Of a stretch of 64,000 bases of DNA, positions 7,287-14,545 are shown piece after piece. The stretch's first letter is position 1; every line of letters begins with the position of its first letter. The stretch lies in the NCBI RefSeq assembly GCF_025318105.1, contig NZ_JAOANI010000019.1, positions 248,001-312,000 on the forward strand, given 5' to 3'. A program made the translations under genes and the position numbers. The notes under the pieces are model-generated. The model made no database searches. It saw only the letters and a program-made list of their open reading frames with translations, and was not told where the DNA came from. Origin of the DNA: Venatoribacter pacificus (GTDB lineage: Bacteria; Pseudomonadota; Gammaproteobacteria; Pseudomonadales; Oceanobacteraceae).

Positions 7287-9521
7287 ATGTCCACCGATAC
7301 CCCAAAGATCATTTATACAGAGACCGATGAAGCCCCGGCACTGGCGACGTACTCTCTGCTTCCGATCGTTAAGGCATTTACTCAGTCTGCTGGTATTGCT
7401 GTAGAAACCCGCGATATTTCACTGGCTGGCCGTATTCTTGCGGCATTTCCGGAATACCTGAGTGAAGATCAGCGTCAGTCTGATGATTTGGCCGAGCTGG
7501 GTGCGCTGGCGAATCGTCCTGAAGCGAACATCATCAAGCTGCCGAATATCAGTGCGTCTGTACCGCAGCTGATCGATGCGATCAAAGAACTGAAAGCCAA
7601 AGGCTTTAAGGTTCCACGTTACCTGGAAGAGCCTGAAACCGACGAAGAGAAAGAAGCCAAGCGTCGTTATGACAAAATTAAGGGCAGTGCCGTTAACCCG
7701 GTACTGCGCGAAGGTAACTCAGACCGTCGTGCACCTGCATCTGTTAAACAGTATGCGCGTAACAATCCACACAGCATGGGCGAATGGTCTGCGGATTCTA
7801 AAACCCATGTTGCTCACATGGATCATGGTGATTTTTACGGCAGTGAAAAATCGATCACGATGCCATCTGCAACCGATGCCCGTATTGAATTTACCGCCAG
7901 TAATGGTGAGAAAACGATTCTGAAAGCCAAGCTGCCATTGCTGGCAGATGAAGTGATTGACGCGTCCGTCATGAGCCGTAAAGCACTGCGTGAGTTTTTC
8001 GCCCGTGAATTTGAAGACGCGCGCCAGCAGGGGGTATTGCTGTCGGTGCATCTGAAAGCAACCATGATGAAAGTATCGGACCCGATCATTTTTGGGCATG
8101 CGGTATCGGTATTTTTCTCTGATGTGTTTGAAAAGTATGCCACCGTGTTCGATGAATTGGGCATTAATCCAAACAATGGTATGGCCGATCTGCTGTGGAA
8201 GTTGCGTCGCCTGCCGGATGATCAGCGTGCTGCTATTGAGGCCGATATTCAGGCCTGTTACAGCAAGCGTCCGCAGTTAGGCATGGTGAACTCAGATAAA
8301 GGCATTACCAACTTACACGTGCCAAATGACGTGATTGTGGATGCTTCTATGCCCGCGATGATTCGCGCCTCTGGCAAGTTCTGGGATAAAGAGGGCGGCC
8401 TGCAGGATACCAAAGCACTGATTCCTGATCGTTGCTATGCCGGTGTCTATCAGGAAACCATTAACTTCTGTAAGAAAAATGGTGCCTTCGATCCGCGCAC
8501 AATGGGCAGCGTGCCTAACGTTGGCCTGATGGCACAGAAAGCTGAAGAGTACGGTTCACACGACAAGACCTTTGAAATTCCAGCCGATGGCAAAGTTCAG
8601 GTCGTGGACGCTGATGGTGCGGTATTGCTCGAACATACCGTTGAAGAGGGCGATATCTGGCGTATGTGTCAGGCCAAAGATGCACCGATTCAGGATTGGG
8701 TGAAGCTGGCGGTAACCCGTGCCCGCCTGAGCGATACTCCGGCTATTTTTTGGCTGGATAAAAATCGTGCCCACGATGCACAACTGATTGTTAAGGTCGA
8801 AAAGTACCTCGCGCAGCACGATACTGCTGGTCTTGATATCAGCATTATGACGCCGGAAGATGCAACCCGCGTAACGCTGCAGCGCCTGAAGGACGGAAAA
8901 GATACTATTTCTGTCACCGGGAACGTCCTGCGTGATTATCTGACAGACCTGTTCCCGATTATGGAGTTAGGTACCAGCGCGAAAATGCTGTCAATCGTAC
9001 CGCTGATGGCGGGTGGTGGTCTGTTTGAAACCGGTGCTGGCGGTTCGGCACCTAAGCATGTTCAGCAGTTGCTGGAAGAAGACTTCTTACGCTGGGATTC
9101 GCTGGGCGAGTTTATGGCGTTGTCGGCGTCACTTGAGCATCTGGGCCATGCGACCAGCAATGATAAAGCGCATGTGCTGGCTGAAACTCTCGATCTGGCC
9201 ACTGGGTTGGTGTTGGATAACAACAAATCGCCATCCCGCAAAGTGGGTGAGATTGATAACCGTGGCAGTCATTTTTACCTGGCGCTGTATTGGGCTCAGG
9301 CACTGGCTGCACAAGACAAAGATGCAGACCTGCAGAAGTGTTTTGCCCCGCTGGCTAAGACGTTAAGTGATAACGAAGCAGCGATCATGGCTGAATTATC
9401 AGCAGTGCAGGGCAATAAGGTGGAAATCGGCGGTTACTATCGTCCGGTGCCATCTCTGGCTGAAAAAGCCATGCGCCCAAGTGCAACATTGAATGCTGCT
9501 ATTGATGGTCACTCCTGTTAA
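7287..9521 (+). CDS. icd: Isocitrate dehydrogenase (NADP+), monomeric type
   Basis: Oxidatively decarboxylates isocitrate to 2-oxoglutarate in the TCA cycle. The 744-residue length and the sequence (MSTDTPKIIYTETDEAPALA at the start, VLREGNSDRRAP near residue 140, SIVPLMAGGGLFETGAGGSA near 575-595) identify the large monomeric IDH-II class, which is unrelated in length to the homodimeric 45-kDa enzyme. Such enzymes are common in Pseudomonas, Vibrio and marine gammaproteobacteria and are not controlled by the AceK kinase. GATAGGAG sits 7 bp before the ATG. The long structured leader suggests post-transcriptional control. Confidence 0.98.
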   Translation: MSTDTPKIIYTETDEAPALATYSLLPIVKAFTQSAGIAVETRDISLAGRILAAFPEYLSEDQRQSDDLAELGALANRPEANIIKLPNISASVPQLIDAIKELKAKGFKVPRYLEEPETDEEKEAKRRYDKIKGSAVNPVLREGNSDRRAPASVKQYARNNPHSMGEWSADSKTHVAHMDHGDFYGSEKSITMPSATDARIEFTASNGEKTILKAKLPLLADEVIDASVMSRKALREFFAREFEDARQQGVLLSVHLKATMMKVSDPIIFGHAVSVFFSDVFEKYATVFDELGINPNNGMADLLWKLRRLPDDQRAAIEADIQACYSKRPQLGMVNSDKGITNLHVPNDVIVDASMPAMIRASGKFWDKEGGLQDTKALIPDRCYAGVYQETINFCKKNGAFDPRTMGSVPNVGLMAQKAEEYGSHDKTFEIPADGKVQVVDADGAVLLEHTVEEGDIWRMCQAKDAPIQDWVKLAVTRARLSDTPAIFWLDKNRAHDAQLIVKVEKYLAQHDTAGLDISIMTPEDATRVTLQRLKDGKDTISVTGNVLRDYLTDLFPIMELGTSAKMLSIVPLMAGGGLFETGAGGSAPKHVQQLLEEDFLRWDSLGEFMALSASLEHLGHATSNDKAHVLAETLDLATGLVLDNNKSPSRKVGEIDNRGSHFYLALYWAQALAAQDKDADLQKCFAPLAKTLSDNEAAIMAELSAVQGNKVEIGGYYRPVPSLAEKAMRPSATLNAAIDGHSC

Positions 9522-9529
9522 GGCGTGAT

Positions 9530-9569
9530 AAGCATAAAAAAACCGCCGAAAGGCGGTTTTTTTATGCTT
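9530..9569. terminator. Bidirectional terminator between icd and cspD
   Basis: This is a perfect inverted repeat with 18-bp arms around a GAAA tetraloop. Its core is AACCGCC/GGCGGTT, with A-runs on one side and T-runs on the other, so it can terminate both converging genes. Confidence 0.95.
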
Positions 9570-9596
9570 ATTCTTTGGCGGTACTTTGCCGGAAGG

Positions 9597-9869
9597 TCAG
9601 GCGCCTTCTGCGCTAAGCGTCCTTTCATCAGAAGTTTCATTGTCGGCAGTGGCTAGGCTATCACTGTCCAGTGCGCGGATATTAATGGCGTGTGTGCCTT
9701 TATCGCTGGGCTTGGTATCGAACTGAACAGCCTGACCCGCTTTCAGTGTTCGGTAGCCATCCATCTGGATCGTAGAGTAATGCGCAAAAAGATCTTCGTT
9801 GCTGTCATCCGCCAGAATGAAGCCATACCCTTTTGCATTATTAAACCACTTTACCTTCCCTGTTTTCAT
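9597..9869 (-). CDS. cspD: Cold-shock-like protein CspD
   Basis: The 90-residue product has one cold-shock domain with the RNP1-type KGYGFI (13-18) and RNP2-type LFAHYS (27-32), plus a short acidic tail (SLATADNETSDERT). The residue pattern and the location divergent from clpS-clpA match CspD, a stationary-phase single-stranded nucleic acid-binding protein that inhibits replication in E. coli. A strong Shine-Dalgarno sequence (GGGGAGG on the coding strand) lies 7 bp before the ATG. Confidence 0.92.
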   Translation of the reverse strand: MKTGKVKWFNNAKGYGFILADDSNEDLFAHYSTIQMDGYRTLKAGQAVQFDTKPSDKGTHAINIRALDSDSLATADNETSDERTLSAEGA

Positions 9870-10115
9870 TATTATGCCTCCCCTGCATGCCCTTCGACTG
9901 AAATAAGCTTTGGCTTACTACCCATGGCTGAATAACACACTAACCCCACAAAAACAGAGCGTCAAGCGTCCGGGAATGCACTTTGTTAGCTTCCGCACTT
10001 GTTATTGTCTGTGCCGCCCGCATTTAACAAATAACACCCCGTAAACGTCCCCGTGGTAGAGGTGTGGAGGGCAGAGCGTTATCATGCCTGCAAAATGCAA
10101 CGATTCTATCAGGCT

Positions 10116-10475
10116 ATGCACCACATCTTTGATTCTCAACTAAACTTACAAGCACAAGATCAGTATTCCGACGATAACGGTGGGGTGGCTGTTGAAACGG
10201 CTAAGCCGGCACTCAAAAAGCCCCCTATGTATTGTGTGGTTATGATGAATGATGACTACACACCCATGGAGTTTGTCGTTGAGGTGCTGCAGAGTTTTTT
10301 CAGTAAAACGCCTGAACAGGCGACACAGATAATGTTAACGGTTCATACCAAAGGCAGTGCAGTTTGCGCGGTATATACGAAAGATGTAGCGGAAACTAAA
10401 GCGGCAGTAGTGAATCAATATGCAAGAGATTGTCAGCATCCGTTGATGTGTGAAATTTCTCCGGCAGATGACTGA
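10116..10475 (+). CDS. clpS: ATP-dependent Clp protease adaptor ClpS
   Basis: Adaptor that binds N-terminal Leu, Phe, Tyr and Trp degrons and hands substrates to ClpA. From the ATG at 10116 the protein has 119 residues. The variable N-terminal tail is followed by the ClpS core with MMNDDYTPMEFV, which forms the degron pocket, and VHTKGSAVCAVYTKDVAETK. The frame is open further upstream (ATGs at 10053 and 10095), but the 10116 start aligns with the MHxI... start of Pseudomonas ClpS recalled from memory. No good Shine-Dalgarno precedes it; a short overlapping ORF at 10084-10143 does have one nearby. clpA follows 15 bp after the stop. Confidence 0.93.
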   Translation: MHHIFDSQLNLQAQDQYSDDNGGVAVETAKPALKKPPMYCVVMMNDDYTPMEFVVEVLQSFFSKTPEQATQIMLTVHTKGSAVCAVYTKDVAETKAAVVNQYARDCQHPLMCEISPADD

Positions 10476-10490
10476 AGGTTAGGAGGCAAT

Positions 10491-12749
10491 ATGCTGAACC
10501 GAGAGTTAGAGCAAACACTGAATGATGCATTTAAGGATGCTCGCTCGAAACGTCATGAGTTTATGACGGTAGAACACTTGCTTCTGGCCTTGTTGGATAA
10601 TGAGGCGGCGGCTTCTGTACTCGAAGCGTGCGGTGCAGACATCATCAAGCTGCGTAAAGAGTTGCAGGAATTTGTCGACTCTACGACGCCACTGATTCCG
10701 GAGCACGATGGTGAGCGCGAAACGCAGCCAACACTGGGATTCCAGCGCGTACTTCAGCGTGCGGTTTTTCATGTGCAATCATCCGGAAAATCTGAAGTAA
10801 CAGGAGCTAACGTCCTGGTCGCGATATTCTCCGAACAGGAAAGCCAGGCTGTTTATTTCCTGAAGCAGCAAAATATTGCCCGCATTGATGTCGTGAATTA
10901 CATCTCGCATGGCATATCCAAAGTGTCTGGCCCGGAAGAATCTTCTGATCATTTATCGGAAGGATCAGAAGATGAAGCTGACAACAGCAGTAAAAGTGCA
11001 CTCGAAGGGTACGCAACCAACCTCAATCGTCTGGCTCGCGAAGGTAAAATCGACCCATTGATCGGTCGTGATTATGAAGTCAGTCGTCTGGTGCAAACAC
11101 TGGCCCGTCGCCGTAAAAACAATCCGCTTTTGGTGGGTGATTCCGGTGTGGGCAAAACGGCTATTGTTGAAGGTCTGGCTAAACGTATTGTTGATCATGA
11201 TGTGCCTGATGTAATTCAGGACGCTGTTGTTTACAGCCTGGATATGGGAGCACTGCTTGCCGGTACCAAATACCGTGGCGATTTTGAAAAACGTTTTAAA
11301 GCACTGCTGGCTGAGCTTAAGAAGCAGCCGCACGGTATTTTATTCATTGACGAGATTCACACGATCATCGGTGCGGGTGCTGCATCGGGTGGTGTGATGG
11401 ATGCCAGTAATTTACTGAAGCCATTACTTAGCTCTGGTGAAATTCGTTGCGTAGGCTCTACGACATTTACAGAATTCCGTGGAATTTTTGAAAAAGACAG
11501 TGCACTGACCCGTCGCTTCCAGAAAATCGATGTTGCTCAGCCTTCGGTTGAAGATACCTATAAAATTCTGAAAGGGCTGAAGTCCCGCTTTGAAGAACAT
11601 CACAATATCCGCTACACGGATAAAGCACTCAGAGCCGCCGCAGAATTGTCTGAGCGGTATATCACCGACCGCAATCTGCCGGATAAAGCGATCGATGTTA
11701 TTGATGAAGTCGGTGCTCTGCAGCATTTATTGCCAGCCAATAAACGCAAAAAAGTGATTGGCGTAACCGAGATTGAGCAGGTAATTGCGGCGATTGCACG
11801 TATTCCGCCGAAAACAGTATCAGCTTCAGATAAAGAGCTTCTGTTTAAGTTGGAAGATAAATTGTCGATGGTGGTTTTTGGGCAGGACGAAGCTATCCAG
11901 ACACTTTCTACGGCGATTAAAATGTCGCGTGCGGGTCTTAATTCCCCGCAAAAACCAATCGGTTCATTCCTGTTTTCCGGTCCTACCGGTGTGGGTAAAA
12001 CCGAGGTCTCACGACAGCTTGCCAATGTGATGGGGATGGAATTAATTCGCTTTGATATGTCCGAATATATGGAGCGACACACCGTTTCCCGATTAATTGG
12101 TGCGCCTCCGGGTTATGTGGGTTATGACCAGGGCGGCCTGCTGACTGAGGCGATCAATAAAAATCCTCACTGTGTGTTGTTGCTGGATGAAATCGAGAAA
12201 GCGCATCCTGAAGTTTTTAATATTCTTCTGCAGGTCATGGATCATGGCACACTGACGGATAATAACGGACGCAAAACCGATTTTCGTAATGTCATTCTGA
12301 TTATGACAACGAATGCCGGTGCCGAGCAGATGAGCCGTTCAAGTATTGGCTTTACCTTCCAGGATCACAGCACGGATGGAATGGAAGCGCTGAAAAAAAC
12401 GTTCACTCCGGAATTCCGTAACCGGATTGACAGTATTATTCAGTTCTCGCCCCTGTCGCGCGATACCATTCTCCATGTTGTGGATAAATTCCTGGCAGAA
12501 CTGCAGGGTCAGTTAGACGATAAGCGCGTACTGCTGAACGTCGATGATGACGCACGCCACTGGTTGGCTGAGCATGGTTATGATGAGCGTATGGGTGCTC
12601 GTCCGATGGGCCGTCTGGTGCAGGATAAAGTTAAGAAACCACTGGCCGAGAAGATTTTATTCGGCGAGCTTGCTCAGGGTGGGGAAGTGGATATTCTGGT
12701 TGAGGACGGAGAGTTGGTTCTTACAGTACCCGAGGAGGTGCCAGCCTGA
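10491..12749 (+). CDS. clpA: ATP-dependent Clp protease ATP-binding subunit ClpA
   Basis: AAA+ unfoldase that feeds ClpP and receives N-degron substrates from ClpS. The 752 residues comprise an N-domain (1-145), an acidic linker (GPEESSDHLSEGSEDEAD), the D1 ATPase (Walker A GDSGVGKT near 216-223, Walker B FIDEIH) and the D2 ATPase (Walker A GPTGVGKT at 497-504, Walker B LLLDEIEK). The IGF motif that docks ClpA on ClpP is present in SSIGFTFQD. The Shine-Dalgarno TTAGGAGG lies 6 bp before the ATG. clpP itself is not in the window. Confidence 0.98.
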   Translation: MLNRELEQTLNDAFKDARSKRHEFMTVEHLLLALLDNEAAASVLEACGADIIKLRKELQEFVDSTTPLIPEHDGERETQPTLGFQRVLQRAVFHVQSSGKSEVTGANVLVAIFSEQESQAVYFLKQQNIARIDVVNYISHGISKVSGPEESSDHLSEGSEDEADNSSKSALEGYATNLNRLAREGKIDPLIGRDYEVSRLVQTLARRRKNNPLLVGDSGVGKTAIVEGLAKRIVDHDVPDVIQDAVVYSLDMGALLAGTKYRGDFEKRFKALLAELKKQPHGILFIDEIHTIIGAGAASGGVMDASNLLKPLLSSGEIRCVGSTTFTEFRGIFEKDSALTRRFQKIDVAQPSVEDTYKILKGLKSRFEEHHNIRYTDKALRAAAELSERYITDRNLPDKAIDVIDEVGALQHLLPANKRKKVIGVTEIEQVIAAIARIPPKTVSASDKELLFKLEDKLSMVVFGQDEAIQTLSTAIKMSRAGLNSPQKPIGSFLFSGPTGVGKTEVSRQLANVMGMELIRFDMSEYMERHTVSRLIGAPPGYVGYDQGGLLTEAINKNPHCVLLLDEIEKAHPEVFNILLQVMDHGTLTDNNGRKTDFRNVILIMTTNAGAEQMSRSSIGFTFQDHSTDGMEALKKTFTPEFRNRIDSIIQFSPLSRDTILHVVDKFLAELQGQLDDKRVLLNVDDDARHWLAEHGYDERMGARPMGRLVQDKVKKPLAEKILFGELAQGGEVDILVEDGELVLTVPEEVPA

Positions 12750-12777
12750 TTGCTGTCACCTGTCGGGCATGTTGGCA

Positions 12778-12996
12778 TCAGCGTGCCCGGTAGGTGATAC
12801 GACCTTTACTTAAATCGTAAGGTGTTAATTCTACTTTCACCTTGTCGCCTGTCAGAATGCGGATGTAATTCTTACGCATCTTTCCTGAAATATGAGCAGT
12901 CACAACGTGCCCGTTCTCCAGCTTTACCCGGAACATCGTATTTGGAAGCGTGTCGATTACTTCACCTTCCATTTCAATGTGATCATCTTTTGCCAT
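12778..12996 (-). CDS. infA: Translation initiation factor IF-1
   Basis: The 72-residue S1/OB-fold protein has the canonical sequence MAKDDHIEMEGEVIDTLPNT and the C-terminal LSKGRITYRAR. IF-1 occupies the 30S A site during initiation. AGGTGA lies 4 bp before the ATG on the coding strand. It converges on clpA with a 28-bp gap, where an imperfect hairpin (CGGGCA/TGCCCG) could act as a terminator. This position between clpA and bpt/aat is conserved in gammaproteobacteria. Confidence 0.99.
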   Translation of the reverse strand: MAKDDHIEMEGEVIDTLPNTMFRVKLENGHVVTAHISGKMRKNYIRILTGDKVKVELTPYDLSKGRITYRAR

Positions 12997-13096
12997 TCGT
13001 CACCTGTTTAGACCTTGCACAACGCGGGCGCATTCTGCCTTAAATTTCAACAATAAGCAAAGCGCTATCCGTATATGGCGTCATTGGTGGTGGCGC

Positions 13097-13801
13097 TCAG
13101 TCATTCCAGAGAAGCCATTGACCGTTTTGGTAGGCCTCCAGCGGCATAAATTGGCGCTTGTAATTCATTTTTCGGCATCCGCTCACCAGATACCCCAGAT
13201 AATTGAATGGCCGTTTATTCGCCAGGCAAAGTTGGCTGAGCCTCAGGATCATAAAGGTACCGAGCGATCGCTGCGGCCACTGATCGCTGTAAAAGCAATA
13301 AACGGCCGACAGTCCATCCTGCAGCTGATCAAAAACCATACAGGCCACCAGCTCGCCTTGCAGGCGCGCCGTCATCAAGCGTGTTGTGCCGAAATCGCTC
13401 ACCAGAAAGTCGCGGTATTGACGGCGACTTGGCGGATACATATCACCATCGGCGTGCTGGGTGTTGATGTACTGCTCAAACAGGCGGTATAGCTCATCGC
13501 TGTCACTTGGCGCTTGTATCTGCAATTCAATGTCGGTGTTTTTATTGATGATGCGTCGCTGGCTGCGCGATGGCGTGAAGTCGGCGACCCGCAGGCGTAC
13601 CGGAATGCAGGCGGAACAGCTCGGGCAGTCGGGCCGGTACAGTAATCGTCCGCTACGGCGGAAACCGTTCTGGCTCAGCAGTGTCAGAGTTTCATTGTCC
13701 AGCTCTGCGTGCGGGTCGACGTATAAACTGCGTGACTGCTGCTCTTCCAGATAGCTGCATGTATGGGTTTCGGGGGGCTGAAACAGCATAATTTTCTTCA
13801 T
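13097..13801 (-). CDS. bpt: Aspartate/glutamate leucyl-tRNA-protein transferase Bpt
   Basis: Transfers Leu from Leu-tRNA to N-terminal Asp or Glu, turning them into ClpS-readable degrons. The 234-residue ATE1-related protein shows HTCSYLEEQQSR near the N-terminus, RPDCPSCSACIPVRLRV with paired cysteines, and the Ate C-domain YCFYSDQWPQRSLGTFMILR followed by YLGYLVSGCRKMNYK. Its start overlaps the aat stop by 4 bp, so the two transferases are coupled. I call it Bpt and not arginyltransferase from bacterial family knowledge. Confidence 0.95.
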   Translation of the reverse strand: MKKIMLFQPPETHTCSYLEEQQSRSLYVDPHAELDNETLTLLSQNGFRRSGRLLYRPDCPSCSACIPVRLRVADFTPSRSQRRIINKNTDIELQIQAPSDSDELYRLFEQYINTQHADGDMYPPSRRQYRDFLVSDFGTTRLMTARLQGELVACMVFDQLQDGLSAVYCFYSDQWPQRSLGTFMILRLSQLCLANKRPFNYLGYLVSGCRKMNYKRQFMPLEAYQNGQWLLWND

Positions 13802-14493
13802 GACAGCCAGCCTGGCAGTGTTAGCTGCAAAGTGTGTCCGGTTGCATCGCGCAGGGCTGATTCAAAGGCGGTTCTGTCCAGTTCAATCAAGCCGAACTGG
13901 CCAAGATGGTCAGTTTTCATCTGGCAATCAATCAGCCGGACGCCGGCGTTAAACAGCACCGGAGCGGCAGTTGCAAACGCCAGCTTTGATGCATTGCTGC
14001 GGCGTGAAAACATTGACTCTCCGAACACGGCGCTGCCGATGGTTAAGCCATAAAAACCGCCGCACAAATCGCCGTCGCTACTCCAGCACTCTACGCTGAA
14101 TGCCCGCCCGGCACGCTGCAGGCGGCTGTAGCAGTCGATGATCTCATCGCTGATCCAGGTGCCGCTTTCATAATCACGCGGCTGAGCGCAGGCTTGAATG
14201 ACGGCATCAAAAGCCATGTTGGTACTGATGTTTAATGTTTCCCGGCGCAGCAGCTTGCGCACGGTACGTGGCAGGTGAAAGCTTTCCGGTGTGATTACCG
14301 CGCGTGGGGCAGGGCTCCACCACAGCCGGGCCTCACTGGGATCGTTCCAGGGGAAGATGCCTTTGCGGTATGCGCTGTCTGCCCACAGGGGACTTACCTG
14401 GCCGCCAGCGGCCAGCAATCCGTTGGGCTCGGTCAGTGCTTTTGATGTGGCCGGAAATACCGGCGGCAGGACTTCATCTAGCCAATCAATCAT
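13798..14493 (-). CDS. aat: Leucyl/phenylalanyl-tRNA-protein transferase Aat
   Basis: Adds Leu or Phe to proteins with N-terminal Arg or Lys, creating primary N-degrons. The 231-residue sequence has the diagnostic YRKGIFPWNDPSEARLWWSP near residues 43-62, SVECWSSDGDLCGGFYGLTI and FGESMFSRRSNASK. It lies upstream of bpt in a two-gene minus-strand operon and diverges from ftsK across only 52 bp. Confidence 0.98.
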   Translation of the reverse strand: MIDWLDEVLPPVFPATSKALTEPNGLLAAGGQVSPLWADSAYRKGIFPWNDPSEARLWWSPAPRAVITPESFHLPRTVRKLLRRETLNISTNMAFDAVIQACAQPRDYESGTWISDEIIDCYSRLQRAGRAFSVECWSSDGDLCGGFYGLTIGSAVFGESMFSRRSNASKLAFATAAPVLFNAGVRLIDCQMKTDHLGQFGLIELDRTAFESALRDATGHTLQLTLPGWLS

Positions 14494-14545
14494 GATAAAC
14501 CCGTGGTAAACTTCGCCTCTGAATTAGGGTAACGGGAAGGGTATT

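Noticed and set aside
14534..14541. GGGAAGGG as a functional KOPS site in front of ftsK
   Set aside because: The match to GGGNAGGG is exact, but the same bases serve as the Shine-Dalgarno sequence of ftsK, and a single 8-mer is weak evidence.
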